Positions 52,986 to 64,000 of a stretch of 64,000 nucleotides of DNA are shown piece after piece. Under the pieces are notes generated by a model, which worked only from the letters and a program-made list of their open reading frames with translations, was not told the DNA's origin and did no database searches. The stretch lies in assembly GCF_005960665.1 (NCBI RefSeq), contig NZ_CP040676.1:1498501-1562500 (forward strand). The letters run 5' to 3'. Each line of letters begins with the position of its first letter. The stretch's first letter is position 1. Source of the DNA: Exiguobacterium mexicanum. GTDB taxonomy: Bacteria > Bacillota > Bacilli > Exiguobacteriales > Exiguobacteriaceae. The translations under genes were made by a program, and so were the position numbers.

Positions 52986-55900
52986 TTACACCCCAAAATC
53001 AAAGAACGAGAGTTGGTTCTCATCCGGGAGGCCTTCGAGACATTTCATCGTATCGAGCGTCTCAACGATCGTCTTCGACAACTTGGCCCGTTTGCGCAAG
53101 TCTTCTTTTGATAAGAACTGTCCTTCGGCACGTGCATCGACAATCGCTTTCGCCGCGTTCGTCCCGAGTCCATCGACTGCATTGAACGGTGGGATGAGCG
53201 TGTTCCCTTCAATCAGGAATTCGGTCGCACTCGAACGATACAAATCGATGTTTTGGAACTTCATGCCGCGCTCCAACATCTCGAGAGCGAGCTCGAGCAC
53301 GGTGTGAAGGCCTTTATCTTTCGCCGTGGCTTCAAATCCTTTTTCACGGATATCCGACATCGCTTTACGCACGGCCTGTGATCCTTTGATCATCGCCGAC
53401 AAATCGAAGTCGCCGGCCCGGACCGTGAAGTACGTCGCATAATACAAGATTGGATGATGCACTTTGAAGTAGGCGATTCGCACGGCCATAAGCACGTACG
53501 CCGTGGCGTGCGCTTTCGGGAACATGTACTTAATCTTCTTACAAGACGAGATGTACCATTCCGGGACATCGTTGGCCCGCATCTCCGTCTCCATATCTTC
53601 TGACAAGCCCTTCCCTTTCCGCACCGACTCCATGATTTTGAAGGCGAATGACGGTTCGAGGCCCGCATATATCAAGTAGACCATGATGTCATCACGACAC
53701 CCGATCACGTCTTTCAGTTCACACGTCCCGTTGTAGATGAGCTCGTTGGCGTTTCCGATCCAGACGTCCGTCCCGTGAGACAATCCAGAGATTTGAACGA
53801 GCTCGGAGAACGTCGATGGCTTCGTCTCTTCGAGCATCTGCCGGACGAATTTTGTCCCGAACTCTGGAATCCCGAGCGTTCCCGTCTTCGATTCGATTTG
53901 CTCTGGCGTGACACCGAGCACGTCCGGCGCCGAAAAGATTTTCATGACTGTCGGATCGTCCGTCGGAATCGTCTTCGGATCGATACCGGACAAGTCTTGT
54001 AGCATCCGGATGGCGGTCGGGTCATCGTGACCGAGAATATCGAGTTTGAGCAAGTTGTCGTGAATCGAGTGGAAGTCAAAGTGGGTCGTTTTCCACTCGG
54101 ATGACTTATCATCGGCCGGATATTGGATCGGCGAAATTTCGGCGATGTCCATATAATCCGGGACGACGATGATTCCCCCCGGGTGTTGTCCCGACGTCCG
54201 TTTGACGCCGGTGACGCCCGAGACGAGCCGATCGACTTCGGCGTTCCGATAAATCTTATCGTTCTCGGTCGCATAACCTTTCACATATCCATACGCCGTC
54301 TTATCGGCAATTGTCCCGATCGTCCCCGCACGGTACACATAATCCTCTCCGAACAACACTTTCGTGTAGGCGTGGGCGTGTGGTTGATATTCACCCGAGA
54401 AGTTCAAATCGATATCCGGTACTTTGTCCCCTTTGAAACCAAGGAACGTCTCGAACGGGATATCGTGCCCGTCCTTCGTATACCAAGTCCCACACTCCGG
54501 ACATTGCTTGTCGGGAAGGTCATACCCGGACCCGACCGATCCGTCGTCGAAGAAGTGGGAATGTTGACACTTCGGACAGACGTAATGCGGCGGCAACGGG
54601 TTGACCTCGGTGATTTCGGTCATCGTCGCAACGAAACTCGAGCCGACCGAACCACGTGAACCGACGAGATAGCCGTCATCGAGTGATTTCTTAACGAGCT
54701 TATGCGAAATCAAATAGATGACCGCAAAGCCGTGTCCGATAATCGATTTCAGCTCTTTCTCGAGCCGGGCCTCGACGATTTCCGGCAGTTGTTCTCCGTA
54801 AATCGAACGGGCCATGTCGTAACTCATGTTCCGGACCTCATCGTCTGCGCCTTTAATCTTCGGTGTGTACAAATCGTCCGGAATGATTTGAATCGACTCG
54901 ATTTGATCGGCGATCGCATTCGGGTTCGTGATGACGATTTCGCGGGCGAGTTCGTCCCCGAGGAACTTGAACTCTTCCATCATCTCTTTCGTCGTCCGGA
55001 AATGGGCGTGCGGGAGTTCTTTCCGCGTGTTGATGAAGTTGGCACCACCTTGCGTCCGAATCAAGATCTCTCGGTATGAGCGGTCTGTCCGGTCAAGGTA
55101 ATGAACGTTTCCGGTCGCACATACCGGCAGGCCGGCCTGTCCGGCGACGCGAATGATCCGCTTGATGATTTCCCTTAACTCGAGCTCGTTGGCGACGATC
55201 TCTTTATCAATCAAATGCATATAGAGCGCCGGGGGATGAATCTCGATGAAGTCGTAGAACGCCATCATCTTCTCAAGCTCTTCGTCTGACTTGTTCAGGG
55301 CGGCGTCAAAAATTTCACCGTTGTCACACGCCGAACCGATGAGGAGTCCTTCACGACGCTTCACGATTTCCGAGCGCGGCATGCGTGCCATCCGGAACAA
55401 GTAATCGATGTGGGACAACGAGATTAGTTCGTATAAGTGACGAAGTCCCGGTTTTTTCGTTTTCGCATAAATCGTCGCATGGAACGGACGGATTTTCGAG
55501 ACGTCGCTCCCGACTTTCGCGTTCAGCGAGCGATGCGTCTGCATCTCAAACATCTGTTTGGCGAGTTCGAGCAGTTTCATGAGCAAGTACGCCGTCGCCT
55601 CCGCATCATAGATGGCCCGGTGATGCTGGGTCAACTCGATATCGAATCGCTTCGCGAGCGTGTTGAGGCGGTGGTTTTTGAGCGTCGGTAAAATCGTCCG
55701 GGCGAGTTCGAGCGTGTCGATGACGGGATAGTCATCCGGCTCGTGCCCCCCGCTCCGAAGCGTCGCTTCTAAGAAGCCCATATCGAACGATGCGTTATGG
55801 GCGACGAGGATGCCGTCCCCGCACCAATCGACGAACTGTTTGGCGATGACTTCGGGATCGGGCTGGCCATGGACCATGTCGTCCGTGATGCCCGTCAGCT

Positions 55901-57278
55901 CGATTGTCGTAGCCGAGAGCGGATGTTTCGGATCGGCGAACGCCTCGAACCGGTCGATGATTTCACCGTCTTTAATTTTGACCCCGGCGAGTTCGATGAT
56001 TTTGTTGTAGACGGCCGAAAGTCCGGTCGTCTCGACGTCGAAGACGACATACGTCGCATCATCGAGCGGGACATCGGTCGGGTGATACGCGACAGGCACG
56101 CCGTCATTGACGACGTTCGCCTCGACCCCGAACAGCACTTTGATGTCATTCTTTTTCCCGGCGTAATAGGCTTCCGGGAACGACTGGACGCCGGCGTGGT
56201 CGGTGATGGCGATGGCGCGATGGCCCCATTTGGCCGCCCGGGCGACGAGCGCCGACACGTTCGTGACCGCGTCCATCTGGCTCATTTGCGTATGCGCGTG
56301 TAATTCGACGCGTTTCTCGCCGGCCCACTCGTCACGGGCCGGTTCGACTTTCACTTCTTGCAGTTGCGATGCCATCATGCACAGTTCGCGCATGAAGCTG
56401 TCATCCTCGACCCGGCCGGCCGCTTGGATCCACATGCCTTTTTTGACGGCGCTGAGCATCCGGTCATCATCGTCATCGCGTGCGAACACTTTGACGATGA
56501 GTGAATCGGTATAGTCCGTCATCTTGAACGTGAACAGTTTCTTCCCGCTCTTCAGTTCTTTCCGTTCGGCCGAGAAGACGAGACCTCGGATGGCGACGCG
56601 TCGTTCTTCTTCGATGATCGTCTTGATCGGGACGATCTCGTCTTTGATCAAGGCGCCCATCCGTACCTCGGTGACCGGTTCATCGTTCGTCTCGGTCGCC
56701 TTCGCGAATTGCGCTGCGAGCGCGAGCTTCGCTTGTTCCAAATCTTCTTGCACGACTTGTTCACGGAGCGCTTGGTTTGCTTCTTCATTCTCCGAGAACA
56801 GCGCTTGGCAAGGTTTCTTCATAAAGCCATAGGCGCTATAGAGCGCTTGGACTTCTTGGCATAACTCTTTATCGACATAGTTCGCCTCAGGGGCCGAGCG
56901 CACCGGGATGAGCAATTTGTTCTGCTCAAAGCGTGGTGAGACCGATGCGAAATAACTGCGCATCGCACCCGACACTTGGCTGAGTTCACTGACGATACGC
57001 GGCCAATAGTCGATATAATCCTGTTCGGCACCGCCTGAGGTCGTCGTGAAACGCGCGTACACCTCGTCAGCGAACGTCGCGTACCGGCTCTCGATTCGGC
57101 TCATGAACAGTTGATACACCTCGTACGGTAACACGCGCTGCAACTGGAAATAAAACGTCCACGTCCGGCGCTGCTTGTTGACGACAAGTCGCGTCAATTC
57201 CGCATCGTCGAATTGTTCCGTCTCGGTTGTGATGCCGAGATCGGTCAAGAGCAATTGCATTTTTTGATTAGCTTCCAC
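52986..57278 (-). CDS. polC: DNA polymerase III alpha subunit PolC (Gram-positive type)
   Basis: Main replicative polymerase with built-in proofreading. From GTG 57278 it is 1430 residues, the usual PolC size. An OB domain (about 215-310) and PHP domain ([12 protein letters not shown] near 325) are split by the DEDDh exonuclease: FDVETTGL near 413, [12 protein letters not shown] and [11 protein letters not shown] four-cysteine zinc module ([17 protein letters not shown]) precedes the catalytic [12 protein letters not shown]. The reading from 57350 would start inside the proS terminator hairpin. The SD for GTG 57278 is G-rich, eleven bases away, so the start is the weakest part. Confidence 0.95.
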   Translation of the reverse strand: MEANQKMQLLLTDLGITTETEQFDDAELTRLVVNKQRRTWTFYFQLQRVLPYEVYQLFMSRIESRYATFADEVYARFTTTSGGAEQDYIDYWPRIVSELSQVSGAMRSYFASVSPRFEQNKLLIPVRSAPEANYVDKELCQEVQALYSAYGFMKKPCQALFSENEEANQALREQVVQEDLEQAKLALAAQFAKATETNDEPVTEVRMGALIKDEIVPIKTIIEEERRVAIRGLVFSAERKELKSGKKLFTFKMTDYTDSLIVKVFARDDDDDRMLSAVKKGMWIQAAGRVEDDSFMRELCMMASQLQEVKVEPARDEWAGEKRVELHAHTQMSQMDAVTNVSALVARAAKWGHRAIAITDHAGVQSFPEAYYAGKKNDIKVLFGVEANVVNDGVPVAYHPTDVPLDDATYVVFDVETTGLSAVYNKIIELAGVKIKDGEIIDRFEAFADPKHPLSATTIELTGITDDMVHGQPDPEVIAKQFVDWCGDGILVAHNASFDMGFLEATLRSGGHEPDDYPVIDTLELARTILPTLKNHRLNTLAKRFDIELTQHHRAIYDAEATAYLLMKLLELAKQMFEMQTHRSLNAKVGSDVSKIRPFHATIYAKTKKPGLRHLYELISLSHIDYLFRMARMPRSEIVKRREGLLIGSACDNGEIFDAALNKSDEELEKMMAFYDFIEIHPPALYMHLIDKEIVANELELREIIKRIIRVAGQAGLPVCATGNVHYLDRTDRSYREILIRTQGGANFINTRKELPHAHFRTTKEMMEEFKFLGDELAREIVITNPNAIADQIESIQIIPDDLYTPKIKGADDEVRNMSYDMARSIYGEQLPEIVEARLEKELKSIIGHGFAVIYLISHKLVKKSLDDGYLVGSRGSVGSSFVATMTEITEVNPLPPHYVCPKCQHSHFFDDGSVGSGYDLPDKQCPECGTWYTKDGHDIPFETFLGFKGDKVPDIDLNFSGEYQPHAHAYTKVLFGEDYVYRAGTIGTIADKTAYGYVKGYATENDKIYRNAEVDRLVSGVTGVKRTSGQHPGGIIVVPDYMDIAEISPIQYPADDKSSEWKTTHFDFHSIHDNLLKLDILGHDDPTAIRMLQDLSGIDPKTIPTDDPTVMKIFSAPDVLGVTPEQIESKTGTLGIPEFGTKFVRQMLEETKPSTFSELVQISGLSHGTDVWIGNANELIYNGTCELKDVIGCRDDIMVYLIYAGLEPSFAFKIMESVRKGKGLSEDMETEMRANDVPEWYISSCKKIKYMFPKAHATAYVLMAVRIAYFKVHHPILYYATYFTVRAGDFDLSAMIKGSQAVRKAMSDIREKGFEATAKDKGLHTVLELALEMLERGMKFQNIDLYRSSATEFLIEGNTLIPPFNAVDGLGTNAAKAIVDARAEGQFLSKEDLRKRAKLSKTIVETLDTMKCLEGLPDENQLSFFDFGV

Positions 57279-57319
57279 GGGTAAGAAGTCCCCCCTTTTA
57301 TCATTCGATGTCGAAAAAT

Positions 57320-57348
57320 GAAGGTGACGGCAAGAAACCGTCACCTTC
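57320..57348 (-). terminator. Terminator after proS
   Basis: An 11-base perfect stem (GAAGGTGACGG with its complement), seven-base loop, then ATTTTTC on the minus strand, six bases after the proS stop. Confidence 0.88.
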
Positions 57349-57353
57349 ATCGA

Positions 57354-59063
57354 TCATTTTGCCTCGTTCAGTTGCGCCGTGATCACACGTGGCAACTCAT
57401 CTACCGTCGTCTCAAGGACTTCGCCAGTGGCACGTACTTTCACTTCGACGATACCTTCGCTCGCTTTTTTCCCGACGTTGATACGAATCGGAAGACCGAT
57501 CAAATCAGCATCGGCGAATTTGACGCCAGCCCGTTCTTTACGGTCATCATACAACACATCGTACGTCGATGACAGCTCATCGTATAAACGGTTCGCGAGT
57601 TCGACTTGCGCTTCGTCTTTCGTGTTGATGGCAATCAAGTGCACATCGAACGGAGCGACGCTCTTCGGCCAAACGATACCGCGATCGTCATGATGTTGCT
57701 CGATGACGGCCGACAATGTGCGTGAGACGCCGATGCCGTAGCAACCCATAATGAGCGGTTCGGCCCGACCTTCTTCGTTCAAGAACGTCGCGCCCATCGC
57801 TTCTGAATAGCGCGTGCCGAGCTTGAACACTTGTCCGACTTCAATCCCGCGAGCGAAGCGGACCGGACCCGACTCGTCAGGTGCCATGTCGCCTTCGACG
57901 ACGAAACGGAGGTCATGATACGTCAAATGCGACAAGTCGCGTTCGGCGTTGACGTGCGTATAATGGGTGTTCGCCTCGTTGGCGCCACATACCGCGTCGA
58001 CCAAATATTTGACGGCGTAATCGGCCACGACTTTGACCGGTGCATGAATCGGTCCGAGCGTGCCCGGCTCACAGCCGAACAAGTCGATGATCGTCGCTTC
58101 TTCTTCCATTTGGATGTCGAGTCCGCCGAGGGCGTTCTTCACTTTGACGTCGTTCGCCTCGTGATCACCTCGAACGATGACCATGACCGTCTCGCCATCG
58201 ACGTTGAAGAGGACCGACTTGATCGTCGTCTTCGTGTCGACGTTCAAGAAGCGCGCCACATCTTCAATCGTCTTATTGTCTTTCGTGTCGACCTTGTCGA
58301 GGGCAAGCACTTCGGCCGCTTGCATGTCATAGCGGTCGAGCGTTTCTGCCATCTCGATATTGGCGGCGTAGTTCGACGTGTCCGTATAGACAATCGTGTC
58401 TTCCCCGATATCGGCAAGCGCTTGGAATTCGTGCGTGTCTTTCCCGCCGATGGCACCCGAGTCAGCTACGACCGGGCGATATTTTAAACCGATGCGGTCA
58501 AAGATGTTGGAATAGGCGTTATACATGTTCTTGTATTCGTCGTCCAAGTCATCTTGTGTGGCGTGGAACGAATACGAATCTTTCATCAAGAACTCACGAC
58601 CCCGGAGCAGTCCGAAACGTGGACGACGCTCGTCGCGATATTTCGTTTGAATCTGATACAAGTTGACCGGTAACTTTTTGTAGGAGTTGAGTTCATCGCG
58701 CACGATCGACGTGATGAGTTCCTCGTGCGTCGCACCGAGGGCGAAGCGACGATCGTGACGATCGGTCAATCGCATAAGTTCAGGACCATAAATACCCCAG
58801 CGACCCGTCTCTTCCCACAGTTCCGCCGGTTGAATCGCTGGCATGAGCAATTCTTGGGCACCGGCCCGGTTCATCTCTTCGCGGATGATCGTTTGAATCT
58901 TTTGTAACACGCGGTGGCCTAGTGGAAGATACGAATAAATTCCAGCGGCGTTTTGGCGCATGAAGCCCCCGCGGACGAGGAGTTGATGGCTGATGGCTTC
59001 TGCGTCGGCCGGCACTTCTCTAAGCGTAGGCATGAACAGTCTCGATTGTTTCATAGGTATCAA
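57354..59063 (-). CDS. proS: Prolyl-tRNA synthetase (bacterial type with editing insertion)
   Basis: Charges tRNA-Pro. The 569-residue class II enzyme has motif 1 near residue 45-90, motif 2 FRD-type [21 protein letters not shown] near 138 and motif 3 [17 protein letters not shown] near 440. An inserted YbaK-like editing domain (about 230-400) marks the bacterial type. The start is TTG 59063, which is five bases from AAGGG; ATG three codons later matches relatives but is 14 bases from the SD. Both are possible. Confidence 0.96.
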   Translation of the reverse strand: MIPMKQSRLFMPTLREVPADAEAISHQLLVRGGFMRQNAAGIYSYLPLGHRVLQKIQTIIREEMNRAGAQELLMPAIQPAELWEETGRWGIYGPELMRLTDRHDRRFALGATHEELITSIVRDELNSYKKLPVNLYQIQTKYRDERRPRFGLLRGREFLMKDSYSFHATQDDLDDEYKNMYNAYSNIFDRIGLKYRPVVADSGAIGGKDTHEFQALADIGEDTIVYTDTSNYAANIEMAETLDRYDMQAAEVLALDKVDTKDNKTIEDVARFLNVDTKTTIKSVLFNVDGETVMVIVRGDHEANDVKVKNALGGLDIQMEEEATIIDLFGCEPGTLGPIHAPVKVVADYAVKYLVDAVCGANEANTHYTHVNAERDLSHLTYHDLRFVVEGDMAPDESGPVRFARGIEVGQVFKLGTRYSEAMGATFLNEEGRAEPLIMGCYGIGVSRTLSAVIEQHHDDRGIVWPKSVAPFDVHLIAINTKDEAQVELANRLYDELSSTYDVLYDDRKERAGVKFADADLIGLPIRINVGKKASEGIVEVKVRATGEVLETTVDELPRVITAQLNEAK

Positions 59064-59100
59064 CGTTTCCCTTCTATAACCCGATTAGATCTTACTTTTA

Positions 59101-60351
59101 TTATTTAAAGAATGATTGAATATCATTCCACGTGACGATCAACATGAGAAGCATGAGCAAAGCGAACCCGATAAAGTGGACGAATCCTTCCTTTTTCGGA
59201 TCGATCGGCCGTCCGCGCACCGCTTCGAACAAGAGGAAGATGAGTCGTCCTCCATCAAGTGCCGGGAGCGGCAACAAGTTAAAGATGGCCAAGTTGACTG
59301 ATAAAAGTGCCGTCCAGTTGAGGAGCATGATGAGCCCGCTCGCCGCCACTTCATCGGTCATGCGGACAATCCCGACCGGTCCGGCCAATTGGTCGACGCC
59401 CACTTGACCGGTAACCAAATCACCGACCGCGGAAAAGATGAGCGTCGACATCGTCCACGTCGTCTCAGCCCCAGTCGTGAAGGCTTTCGTCGGTGAACGC
59501 TCGAGCGCGTTCGTCACGCCCAATATCCCGACCGTCTCGCCGTTTTGTTCGACCGCTTGCGGCGTGAGCGTCACCGTTTGTTCTGCATCATCCCGAATAT
59601 ACGTCACTTCCGTTGGCGTGTCAGCCCGGTCGGCAAGCACAGTCCGAAGGTCGAGCCAGTCATCAATCGTCTCGCCTTCGATGGAGACAATTTCATCTCC
59701 CGCCATGAGACCTGCTTGATCTGCAGCCGAATCTGGCTGCACCGTACCGATTCGTCCATCGTCCGTTGGCGTCCCTTGGACGAGACCGACGATGACAAGC
59801 AAGATGAAGGCAAGGACGAAGTTCATCGCTGGGCCGGCTGCAATCGCGAGCACACGTTTCCATACCGATTGAGCTCCGAACGTGCGGTCGTATGGGGCAA
59901 TTTGAATTTCCATGCCTTGGTCGACGAGAAGCGTGTCCCGTTCAAGTGAATAGACACGGACCTCATCATCGACGAGTAACTGGATCTTCAATTCGCGAAT
60001 CGAATCGAACTTGTCGACCGTCCCGACGACGTGCACGTCTTTTGCCTGGTCCGGCTGGAAGTAGACACGATCGACCGTGCCGGCGTTCGTCAGGCGTAAC
60101 CCGACGTGTTGACCGGCTTTCACTTCGATCGGCTCAAAATCTTCTCCTGCCATTTTGACATACCCACCGATTGGCAATAAGCGAATCGTATACAGCGTCT
60201 CATTCTTTCTGAACGAGAGGATTTTCGGTCCAAACCCGATTGCAAATTCATGACAGAGAATCCCTGCCCGTTTCGCCATGACGAGGTGTCCCCATTCATG
60301 AACCGATATGAGTACCCCAAACATCAAAACGATGGCGATAAAAGTCGTCAT
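59101..60351 (-). CDS. rseP: Site-2 intramembrane protease RseP/RasP
   Basis: Zinc protease that cuts anti-sigma factors and signal-peptide remnants within the membrane. The 416-residue protein has the active-site HEWGH at residues 18-22 in its first helix, a PDZ domain at about 195-275 (GTVQPDSAADQAGLMAGDEIVSI) and the third zinc ligand in LPLPALDGGRL near 352. About four membrane helices. With prsW at 16.3 kb it could complete a two-step anti-sigma cascade (inference). The SD GGTGGGG precedes the ATG. Confidence 0.95.
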   Translation of the reverse strand: MTTFIAIVLMFGVLISVHEWGHLVMAKRAGILCHEFAIGFGPKILSFRKNETLYTIRLLPIGGYVKMAGEDFEPIEVKAGQHVGLRLTNAGTVDRVYFQPDQAKDVHVVGTVDKFDSIRELKIQLLVDDEVRVYSLERDTLLVDQGMEIQIAPYDRTFGAQSVWKRVLAIAAGPAMNFVLAFILLVIVGLVQGTPTDDGRIGTVQPDSAADQAGLMAGDEIVSIEGETIDDWLDLRTVLADRADTPTEVTYIRDDAEQTVTLTPQAVEQNGETVGILGVTNALERSPTKAFTTGAETTWTMSTLIFSAVGDLVTGQVGVDQLAGPVGIVRMTDEVAASGLIMLLNWTALLSVNLAIFNLLPLPALDGGRLIFLLFEAVRGRPIDPKKEGFVHFIGFALLMLLMLIVTWNDIQSFFK

Positions 60352-60367
60352 TGTCTATTCCCCACCT

Positions 60368-61513
60368 TCACTTTCCTTGCTGAATTTGTTCACGAACCGC
60401 TCGGTCGACTTGAAGGATCTGTTCGAGCGTCGGTTCTGCAATTACCGTATGTGTCTCCATCGCTTGTTCAACGATCCGTTCGATATCGAGGAAAGCGATC
60501 TCCCCGTTCAAGAACAGCTCGACAGCCGCCTCGTTGGCCGCATTAAGCACCGTCGGCATCGAACCACCGGCGCGTCCGGCCTCATACGCGAGGCGTAAGG
60601 CCGGATAACGCGTCAAGTCGGCTTCTGCGAAGTGAAGCGTTCCGATTTCTCTCAAGTTTAACCGCTTGTTCCCGTCGATTTCAAGACGTTTCGGACCTGA
60701 GAGCGCATAGAGGATCGGTCCCCGCATATCCGGATTTCCAAGCTGCGCCATGACGGCGGCGTCTTTGAATTCGACCATCGAGTGGATGATGGACTCACGA
60801 TGAAGCACCACTTCAATATCATTATAATCGATATCGAACAACCAGTGCGCTTCGATGACTTCGAGTCCTTTATTGAACATCGTCGCCGAATCGATCGTGA
60901 TTTTCGCCCCCATCGACCAGTTTGGATGTGCGAGCGCCTCTGCGACGGTCACGCTGTCTAATTCATCCCGCGACTTGTCACGGAAACTCCCGCCTGATGC
61001 CGTTAAGATGATTTTCGAGACGTCCTCTCGGCGTTCACCGTTCAAACATTGATAGATGGCCGAATGTTCACTATCGACTGGAAGCAGGCTGACCCCATGC
61101 TTCTTGACGGCTGCCGTGACGAGATGGCCCGCCGTGACGAGCGTCTCCTTGTTCGCCAAAGCGATGTCTTTACCTGCCTCGATGGCAGCGAGCGTCGGCT
61201 CAAGACCGACAGCCCCGACGACGGCTGTGACGACGATGTCAGCCCGCTCTGCGGTCGCACATTCGATCAACCCTTCAAGTCCGATAAAAAAGAGTGGTTC
61301 GTATGTAAGTCGTGGTTTGAGTCGTTCGAGCACTTCGATGTCTTTGGCGGACACGTATTTCGGCCGCAAGCGGTTGATCCATTCCTCGGCTACATCTACA
61401 TTCGTTCCGAAGGCATAGGCCTCAAGTTCAAACAAGTCGGGGTGCTGTTCGATGACGTCACATGTCTGTACGCCAATCGAACCAGTCGCCCCGATTAAGC
61501 TGATTCGCTTCAT
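60368..61513 (-). CDS. dxr: 1-deoxy-D-xylulose-5-phosphate reductoisomerase
   Basis: Converts DXP to MEP, first committed step of the non-mevalonate isoprenoid pathway. The 381-residue product has the NADPH loop [12 protein letters not shown] at residue 5, the metal/substrate motif [15 protein letters not shown] near 145 with [11 protein letters not shown] near 168, and [28 protein letters not shown] near 196. AAGGAG precedes the ATG. It sits between cdsA and rseP as in Bacillus. Confidence 0.97.
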   Translation of the reverse strand: MKRISLIGATGSIGVQTCDVIEQHPDLFELEAYAFGTNVDVAEEWINRLRPKYVSAKDIEVLERLKPRLTYEPLFFIGLEGLIECATAERADIVVTAVVGAVGLEPTLAAIEAGKDIALANKETLVTAGHLVTAAVKKHGVSLLPVDSEHSAIYQCLNGERREDVSKIILTASGGSFRDKSRDELDSVTVAEALAHPNWSMGAKITIDSATMFNKGLEVIEAHWLFDIDYNDIEVVLHRESIIHSMVEFKDAAVMAQLGNPDMRGPILYALSGPKRLEIDGNKRLNLREIGTLHFAEADLTRYPALRLAYEAGRAGGSMPTVLNAANEAAVELFLNGEIAFLDIERIVEQAMETHTVIAEPTLEQILQVDRAVREQIQQGK

Positions 61514-61525
61514 CTTGACACTCCT

Positions 61526-62323
61526 TTATAACAAATTAAATACCCAGATGACGGTGAATACCGCGATCATACTATCAAAGCGGTCCAAAATGCCACCGTG
61601 TCCCGGTAACAGATGACCCGAATCTTTTACGTTGAATTGACGTTTATACGCCGACTGCACCAAGTCCCCGAGTTGCCCGACGACGGATACGACGACCGCG
61701 AGCACCACTACTTCGAGAATCGGCAACACCGGTTCGACGAGGACGTAGACGAGACCGACGACGATAGACGAGATGATCCCACCGACCGCCCCTTCAATCG
61801 TCTTGTTCGGACTGATTGAGGGCCACAGTTTTGTCTTACCGATTGCTTTGCCCGTGAAGTAAGCACCCGAGTCGGTCGCCCAAATCATGAACAGGACGAG
61901 AAGTACTTTGACGAGCCCATCCTCCGAAAGACGGACGAGCGCAAAACTAGAGAAACCGATGACGAGATAGACAGCAGATACAAAATAAAAACTCGCGTCT
62001 TCATACGTGAAACGGTTTTTTGTGACGACCGTCCAAAACAGGAGGAGCATTAAACCGAGCACCATCCATTGATTCGTCGACATCGGCATCTCGCCCATGA
62101 CAAGCTGTCGCTCGAGCAACATCAATACGAACGGGAAGGCTACAAGGAGCGACGTCACAAGGAACGGAAACGCCGTCAACTTGTGATTGCGCATCATCGT
62201 GAACTCGCTCAGTCCAATCAAGGCGAGCACACCCATCAAGATGACGAACGGACTGCCCCCGAGGGCGATCAAGCTGACAAAAATGGCACCGGCCCAAAGA
62301 CCGGTAATAATTCGAGTCTTCAT
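61526..62323 (-). CDS. cdsA: Phosphatidate cytidylyltransferase
   Basis: Makes CDP-diacylglycerol from phosphatidate and CTP at the membrane. The 265-residue protein has about seven helices and the signature DSGAYFTGKAIGKTKLWPSISPNKTIEGA near residues 150-180, then SVVGQLGDLVQSAYKRQFNVKDSGHLLPGHGGILDRFDS near the C-terminus. GGTGGGG precedes ATG 62323, which is one base after the uppS stop; codons back to 62338 overlap uppS and are rejected. Confidence 0.96.
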   Translation of the reverse strand: MKTRIITGLWAGAIFVSLIALGGSPFVILMGVLALIGLSEFTMMRNHKLTAFPFLVTSLLVAFPFVLMLLERQLVMGEMPMSTNQWMVLGLMLLLFWTVVTKNRFTYEDASFYFVSAVYLVIGFSSFALVRLSEDGLVKVLLVLFMIWATDSGAYFTGKAIGKTKLWPSISPNKTIEGAVGGIISSIVVGLVYVLVEPVLPILEVVVLAVVVSVVGQLGDLVQSAYKRQFNVKDSGHLLPGHGGILDRFDSMIAVFTVIWVFNLL

Positions 62324-62324
62324 G

Positions 62325-63062
62325 TCACACCCCACCAAACCGGCGCGTCCGCGCGTTATACGCTTCGATCGCCTCGACGAAGTGGTCTCGTTTGAACTCA
62401 GGCCATAACACGTCTGTGAAATGGAGTTCAGCGTACGCCCCTTGCCAGAGCAAGAAGTTCGAGAGACGCTGTTCCCCGCTCGTCCGGATAATCAAATCGA
62501 CGTCTTGCATATTTGTCATGAGACGCTGTCCGATCATGGCGTCATCGATGTCGTCCGGTTGAATCTTCCCTGCCGCTACATCGCTGGCGATATGGCGCAT
62601 CGCTTGTACGAGCTCGTCGCGGCCACCATAGTTTAAGGCAAAGACGAGATCCAGACCTGTGTTCGTCGCCGTGCGCGTACGAGCCTCATCGACTGCATCC
62701 CGCGTGCCGCGCGGTAATTTTGACACATCACCTGCGACGAGGACGCGAACGTTTTGTTCGTCCAGTTCTTTTAAGTCCGTCTCTAAAAATTGTTTCGGCA
62801 ATTTCATCAAGAAGTTGACTTCTTCTTCCGGACGCGTCCAGTTCTCCGTCGAGAACGCATAGAGCGTCAACGAACGGATCCCGAGTTCTTGGGCGGTGCG
62901 AACCGCTTCCCGGACCGATTTCATCCCTTCCCGGTGACCCATGATGCGAGGGAGTCCACGCTTTTTCGCCCAACGGCCGTTGCCGTCCATAATGATGGCG
63001 ACGTGTTCGGGGATGCTCAGTTCCGCCTCGGTCTTCGTTTTAGGATTCACCCATTTAAACAT
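62325..63062 (-). CDS. uppS: Undecaprenyl diphosphate synthase
   Basis: cis-Prenyltransferase that makes the C55 lipid carrier for wall synthesis. The 245-residue product has VAIIMDGNGRWAKKRGLPRIMGH near residue 21, TLYAFSTENWTRP near 67, FALNYGGRDEL near 145 and the C-terminal DLIIRTSGEQRLSNFLLWQGAYAEL block near 193. GGAGG precedes the ATG. It precedes cdsA and follows frr, the usual order. Confidence 0.97.
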   Translation of the reverse strand: MFKWVNPKTKTEAELSIPEHVAIIMDGNGRWAKKRGLPRIMGHREGMKSVREAVRTAQELGIRSLTLYAFSTENWTRPEEEVNFLMKLPKQFLETDLKELDEQNVRVLVAGDVSKLPRGTRDAVDEARTRTATNTGLDLVFALNYGGRDELVQAMRHIASDVAAGKIQPDDIDDAMIGQRLMTNMQDVDLIIRTSGEQRLSNFLLWQGAYAELHFTDVLWPEFKRDHFVEAIEAYNARTRRFGGV

Positions 63063-63089
63063 ACTCTATCCTCCTGATTGTATGAAAGA

Positions 63090-63114
63090 GGGACCCTCTC
63101 AGTAAAAGGGTCCC
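63090..63114 (-). terminator. Probable terminator between frr and uppS
   Basis: Seven-base stem GGGACCC/GGGTCCC with an eleven-base loop and TCTTTCA on the minus strand. The T run is short, so partial read-through into uppS is likely. Confidence 0.6.
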
Positions 63115-63145
63115 CACACAGCTTTTTGGTATACCACTTCCGTGA

Positions 63146-63706
63146 TTACACTTCCATGATTTCTTTTTCTTTCGTCGCTGCAGATTCATCAATCTTTTTG
63201 ATATACGAATCCGTTAACGATTGAACGTCATCCGCGTAACCGCGAAGGTCGTCCTCAGTCAAGTCCCCATCTTTTTCAAGCTTCTTCAAGTTTTCGTTGG
63301 CGTCACGACGAACGTTACGGACAGCGACTTTCGCTTCTTCCGCATATTTCTTCGTCACTTTCACGAGCTCTTTGCGACGCTCTTCCGTCAAAGCTGGGAT
63401 GGCGAGACGAATGACGGTCCCGTCCGACGACGGCGAGAGACCAAGGTCGGCTTTTTGGATCGCTTTTTCAACGTCAGACACCATCGACTTGTCCCATGGT
63501 TGAATCAAGAGAAGGCGTGCTTCCGGTGTATTGATGTTCGCGACTTGATTGAGCGGTGTCGGTACGCCGTAGTAATCGACTTGAACCGGGTCCAAGATCG
63601 ACGCGCTCGCGCGTCCCGTCCGAAGTGTCCCGAAGTCACGCTTCAGCGCGGAAACGGCTTTCTCCATTTTCTCTTCAGCAGTTTTCAATACGTCATTTAC
63701 ACTCAT
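63146..63706 (-). CDS. frr: Ribosome recycling factor
   Basis: Splits post-termination ribosomes together with EF-G. The 186-residue product has a two-domain RRF pattern: [27 protein letters not shown] near residues 23-50, [17 protein letters not shown] near 100 and [28 protein letters not shown] near 130. GGAGGAAT precedes the ATG, which overlaps the pyrH stop by ATGA, so the two are translationally coupled. Confidence 0.97.
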   Translation of the reverse strand: MSVNDVLKTAEEKMEKAVSALKRDFGTLRTGRASASILDPVQVDYYGVPTPLNQVANINTPEARLLLIQPWDKSMVSDVEKAIQKADLGLSPSSDGTVIRLAIPALTEERRKELVKVTKKYAEEAKVAVRNVRRDANENLKKLEKDGDLTEDDLRGYADDVQSLTDSYIKKIDESAATKEKEIMEV

Positions 63707-64000
63707 GAATTGATTCCTCCTACTACCGTCCCGATATGTTCCCCGAGTACGACACGTTTGATGTTTCCTTCTTCAAGCAATGAGAATACAATCAGTGGGA
63801 TATGGTTGTCCATACATAGTGACGTGGCTGTCGAATCCATCACTTGGAGACCGTCCTTTAAGACGTCCAAGTACGTGAGCGTGTCGTATTTGACTGCATC
63901 CGGAACGAGTTTCGGATCGGCCGAATAGACGCCGTCGACGTTGTTTTTTCCCATCAAGATGACGTCAGCTTCGATCTCCGCTGCGCGGAGTGCCGCTGTC
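63703..64000 (-). CDS. pyrH: Uridylate kinase, C-terminal part (cut by window edge)
   Basis: Phosphorylates UMP to UDP. Only the last 99 codons are in the window. They include [25 protein letters not shown], the typical nucleotide-binding region of the amino-acid-kinase fold in PyrH, then [22 protein letters not shown] and the C-terminal [20 protein letters not shown]. The frame is open to the right edge, so the gene continues outside. The overlap with frr is the usual pyrH-frr arrangement. Confidence 0.95.
   Translation of the reverse strand, partial: TAALRAAEIEADVILMGKNNVDGVYSADPKLVPDAVKYDTLTYLDVLKDGLQVMDSTATSLCMDNHIPLIVFSLLEEGNIKRVVLGEHIGTVVGGINS

Noticed and set aside
57279-57350. Longer N-terminus for polC
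   Set aside because: The start would lie within the proS terminator hairpin and there is no SD.

Overview
The window is a 64 kb stretch of core chromosome from a low-GC-lineage Gram-positive bacterium (Bacillota, class Bacilli) with fairly high GC for that group. Gene order and protein character point to an Exiguobacterium-like organism (inference, fairly confident). Most gene strings follow Bacillus order, but the sporulation genes found at these places in Bacillus are missing, and a MurE with a DDPR motif sits beside a FemX-type aminoacyltransferase, which suits lysine-type peptidoglycan. I see no rRNA, tRNA, CRISPR array or prophage. Nearly all genes lie on the minus strand; only an asparaginase/YpdA pair, a ferredoxin and one IS element are on the plus strand.

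Layout. (1) 1-9.4 kb: ypiB-ypiA-aroA-aroB-aroC-cheR-ndk-hepT-menG-hepS-hup, an aromatic and menaquinone block like that of Bacillus but without the trp, aroH, hisC, tyrA, folE and mtrB genes. (2) 9.4-17 kb: yphF-yphE-gpsA-der-rpsA-plsC-cmk-motI-prsW (lipid precursors, ribosome assembly, translation, c-di-GMP response). (3) 17-20.5 kb: asparaginase and bacillithiol-disulfide reductase converge on a glutamate dehydrogenase through a 40-nt perfect palindrome. (4) 20.6-22 kb: an IS3-family (IS150-like) element that appears to sit in the loop of the ddl transcription terminator. (5) 22-27.8 kb: ddl, a MecA-type adaptor, a MerR/cobalamin regulator with the CarH light-sensor signature, a tiny membrane protein, recS, ypbB and ferredoxin. 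(6) 27.8-34.3 kb: a lipoprotein thermonuclease, a four-gene BMP-type nucleoside ABC transporter and a GntR/HutC regulator. (7) 34.6-45.6 kb: ftsK, RNase J2, then an M15 peptidase-femX-murE cell-wall group where Bacillus carries dipicolinate and diaminopimelate genes, followed by an M16 peptidase and pnp. (8) 45.7-64 kb: rpsO-ribF-truB, the rimP-nusA-rnpM-ylxQ-infB-rbfA operon, and the polC-proS-rseP-dxr-cdsA-uppS-frr-pyrH string, cut by the window edge.

Working together: aroA, aroB and aroC cover three of the seven steps to chorismate, which feeds menaquinone made with hepS/hepT/menG. dxr and uppS start isoprenoid and bactoprenol supply, ddl/murE/femX use it for the wall, and plsC/gpsA/cdsA feed phospholipids. 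RNase J2, PNPase, NusA, RimP, RbfA, Der, S1, S15 and IF2 are RNA and ribosome machinery. The thermonuclease and nucleoside transporter could act as a nucleic-acid scavenging pair.

Start codons were re-chosen where a Shine-Dalgarno (SD) sequence and the usual family length favoured a different start from the longest frame; many genes use GTG or TTG. Intrinsic terminators are frequent, and three of them run directly into the SD of the next gene.
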